From Nitrospira sp. (GTDB lineage: Bacteria; Nitrospirota; Nitrospiria; Nitrospirales; Nitrospiraceae): a stretch of 6,148 nucleotides of DNA. Location: the NCBI GenBank assembly GCA_015904055.1, contig JABMDE010000058.1, forward strand, positions 4,341 through 10,488. The letters run 5' to 3'. Of the stretch, positions 5,193 to 6,148 are shown one piece after another. The notes under the pieces were generated by a model. The model was not told the origin of the DNA and did not search any database. It saw only the letters and a program-made list of their open reading frames with translations. Positions within the stretch are counted from its first letter, which is position 1. Each line of letters begins with the position of its first letter. The translations under genes were made by a program, and so were the position numbers.

Positions 5193-5993
5193 TCAGTCCA
5201 GCGCCAGTGTCAGGCATTTCGCCGAACCGCCCGACTTCATGAATTCATCGAGAGGAACAGAATGGGTGTCGTATCCCTTGGCTTGGAGCAGGCGTTCGGT
5301 CGTCGGACATCCGGACGGCAAGACAACATGGTTCCCGACGCAGACCGCGTTGCATGCGAACCGTAACGCCTCATCCTCTGGGACGGGGAGTTGCCGGTCC
5401 TTCGGAATTCGTTGGGCGATCGCGGACTGACCATAGGGATCGAAGGCAGGCGGGAAATAGAGCAGATCTCCTCCGCTCAAGGGGCAGAAGCATGTATCGA
5501 GGTGATAAAAACGGCTGTCGACGAGTTCGAGTGGAATAATTTCCCGATGGAATTGCTCGCTCAGATGGGGGAATGCGCGGATGTCCGATCGCTGTCTATA
5601 GCCGCCGAACCAACAATCCGGAAAGCCCAGGAGGTCACCGGCTCCTTCAAAGCACAAGGCTTTGTCCAATGTCACCACATCGTAACCGTGCCCGCGAAAC
5701 CAGTTTTCAAAGTATGCTTCCTCCCGTTGCCGTTCAGGATAGCGAAAGCGGCTTACCACGGCTGTGCGACCGACCACGCCGCCGGCATTGGCCGTAAACA
5801 CCAGGTCGGGAAGCCCCGCAACCGGCGTCATCCGTTCAAGCGTTACCCCTAGATCTTGTTCAAAGACATGCATCAGCCCATGCCACTGTTGAACGGCTCG
5901 TTCATGGTCCACCCGATTACTGAGTCGCATCCAAGGATTGATTTCGTATTCGATTCCGAAAAAATCAGGAGGACAGACGAGGAGCCGAGTCAT
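5193..5993 (-). CDS. ArgZ-type arginine dihydrolase (guanidino-modifying enzyme superfamily)
   Basis: The 266-residue protein matches the N-terminal module of cyanobacterial ArgZ/AgrE, which hydrolyses arginine to ornithine, CO2 and two ammonia; it would be cytoplasmic. Family signatures are YEINPWM (16-22), LPDLVFTANAGG (61-72, with Asp63 and Asn69), FEGAGD (115-120, Glu116), FYHLDTCFCPL (162-172, with His164 and Asp166) and the C-terminal nucleophile motif GGSAKCLTL (Cys260). The Cys/His/Glu-Asp set is complete. The Asn residues in INPWM and TANAG are those I recall as distinguishing dihydrolases from citrulline-forming deiminases. The start at 5993 overlaps the stop of the upstream cyclodeaminase copy as ATGA, with GGGAAG about seven bases before it. 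A 42-codon longer frame exists but merely rereads the neighbour's 3' end. A dimethylargininase-like or plain deiminase activity is the alternative. Confidence 0.85.
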   Translation of the reverse strand: MTRLLVCPPDFFGIEYEINPWMRLSNRVDHERAVQQWHGLMHVFEQDLGVTLERMTPVAGLPDLVFTANAGGVVGRTAVVSRFRYPERQREEAYFENWFRGHGYDVVTLDKALCFEGAGDLLGFPDCWFGGYRQRSDIRAFPHLSEQFHREIIPLELVDSRFYHLDTCFCPLSGGDLLYFPPAFDPYGQSAIAQRIPKDRQLPVPEDEALRFACNAVCVGNHVVLPSGCPTTERLLQAKGYDTHSVPLDEFMKSGGSAKCLTLALD

Positions 5994-6148
5994 GCCGATC
6001 TTCCCAGGAGTCTCGCCAGTTCCGAGAGAAACGATGCTGCGTCCATGACGAGACCGACTGCTTGAAAGCTGCCGCGATCCGACAGTTTGATCGGCACAGA
6101 GGGATTCACGTCTACGCACACGGTCGGCACCGTAGCGGGCAAGAGATT
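5990..6148 (-). CDS. Ornithine cyclodeaminase (TIGR00300), C-terminal 52 residues with native-looking end, cut by window
   Basis: The last 52 codons of a second cyclodeaminase gene enter from the right edge. The first 30 residues in the window, NLLPATVPTVCVDVNPSVP through SFQA, are identical in DNA to the copy at 2676-3899. After SFQA this copy continues with 22 residues, VGLVMDAASFLSELARLLGR and two more, forming a helix-like tail, then TGA at 5992-5990. The stop overlaps the argZ start as ATGA, which indicates a coupled cyclodeaminase-argZ operon and argues that this end is the ancestral one. Whether the rest of the gene is intact lies outside the window. If the whole gene is duplicated, its promoter would correspond to the one at 3925-3936. 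Confidence 0.85.
   Translation of the reverse strand, partial: NLLPATVPTVCVDVNPSVPIKLSDRGSFQAVGLVMDAASFLSELARLLGRSA
6059..6148 (+). repeat. 90-bp exact direct repeat, right copy, running off the window
   Basis: Identical to 2724-2813 without a mismatch. The left edge coincides with the codon where the two cyclodeaminase C-termini diverge. The repeat reaches the final base of the window, so its length is a minimum. The offset between copies is 3335 bases. Confidence 0.97.

Noticed and set aside
5391..5852. A 153-codon plus-strand frame opposite argZ
   Set aside because: Antisense to a gene with complete catalytic motifs; no family features of its own.
5994..6119. 42-codon N-terminal extension of the arginine dihydrolase frame
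   Set aside because: It only rereads the 3' end of the cyclodeaminase gene in another frame; the ATGA overlap start at 5993 matches the family N-terminus.
2724..6148. Insertion sequence, transposon or integron as the cause of the repeats
   Set aside because: No transposase or integrase frame, terminal inverted repeats or short target duplications were found around the joints.

Overview
The window reads as Gram-negative bacterial chromosome. The GC-rich coding style, the outer-membrane beta-barrel genes and the gene content resemble Nitrospira-type genomes (phylum Nitrospirota). That placement is an inference from gene types, not a search result.

Layout. Bases 1-1600 (minus strand) hold a tight gpsA-larB pair: NAD(P)-dependent glycerol-3-phosphate dehydrogenase, then LarB of nickel-pincer cofactor synthesis, which is cut by the window start. 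The two overlap by ATGA. gpsA is preceded by a perfect TTGACA-N17-TATAAT promoter. A 26-base perfect palindrome lies between gpsA and the divergent gene for a secreted beta-barrel protein (1850-2581, plus), which has its own promoter and ribosome binding site. From 2676 onward the minus strand carries genes for arginine breakdown: a TIGR00300-family ornithine cyclodeaminase (2676-3899) and an ArgZ-type arginine dihydrolase (5193-5993). Together they should convert arginine to ornithine and then to proline, releasing ammonia and CO2. In cyanobacterial ArgZ/AgrE the two activities are fused in one protein.

The region from 2582 to the window end is a mosaic. The last 90 bases (6059-6148) are an exact copy of 2724-2813. 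At the right-hand copy the cyclodeaminase has a normal-looking C-terminus and overlaps the dihydrolase start by ATGA, which looks ancestral. At the left-hand copy its last 22 residues are replaced by 15 residues read from the antisense of a zinc-ribbon gene start. Bases 2701-2724 are identical to the first 24 bases of the intact zinc-ribbon membrane protein gene at 4739-5095. Near 4400 the 3' part of truD (minus) abuts the 3' part of a second beta-barrel gene (plus), and both lack their 5' parts.

The simplest reading is a parental order omp2(+) - zinc ribbon(+) - argZ(-) - ornithine cyclodeaminase(-) - truD(-). A segment of about 3.3 kb was then joined head to tail (truD fragment to omp2 fragment), as a tandem duplication or a circle, and a second breakpoint lies inside a zinc-ribbon gene start. 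A chimeric assembly could give the same picture and cannot be excluded from the sequence alone. No RNA genes, CRISPR arrays, transposases or phage genes were seen.
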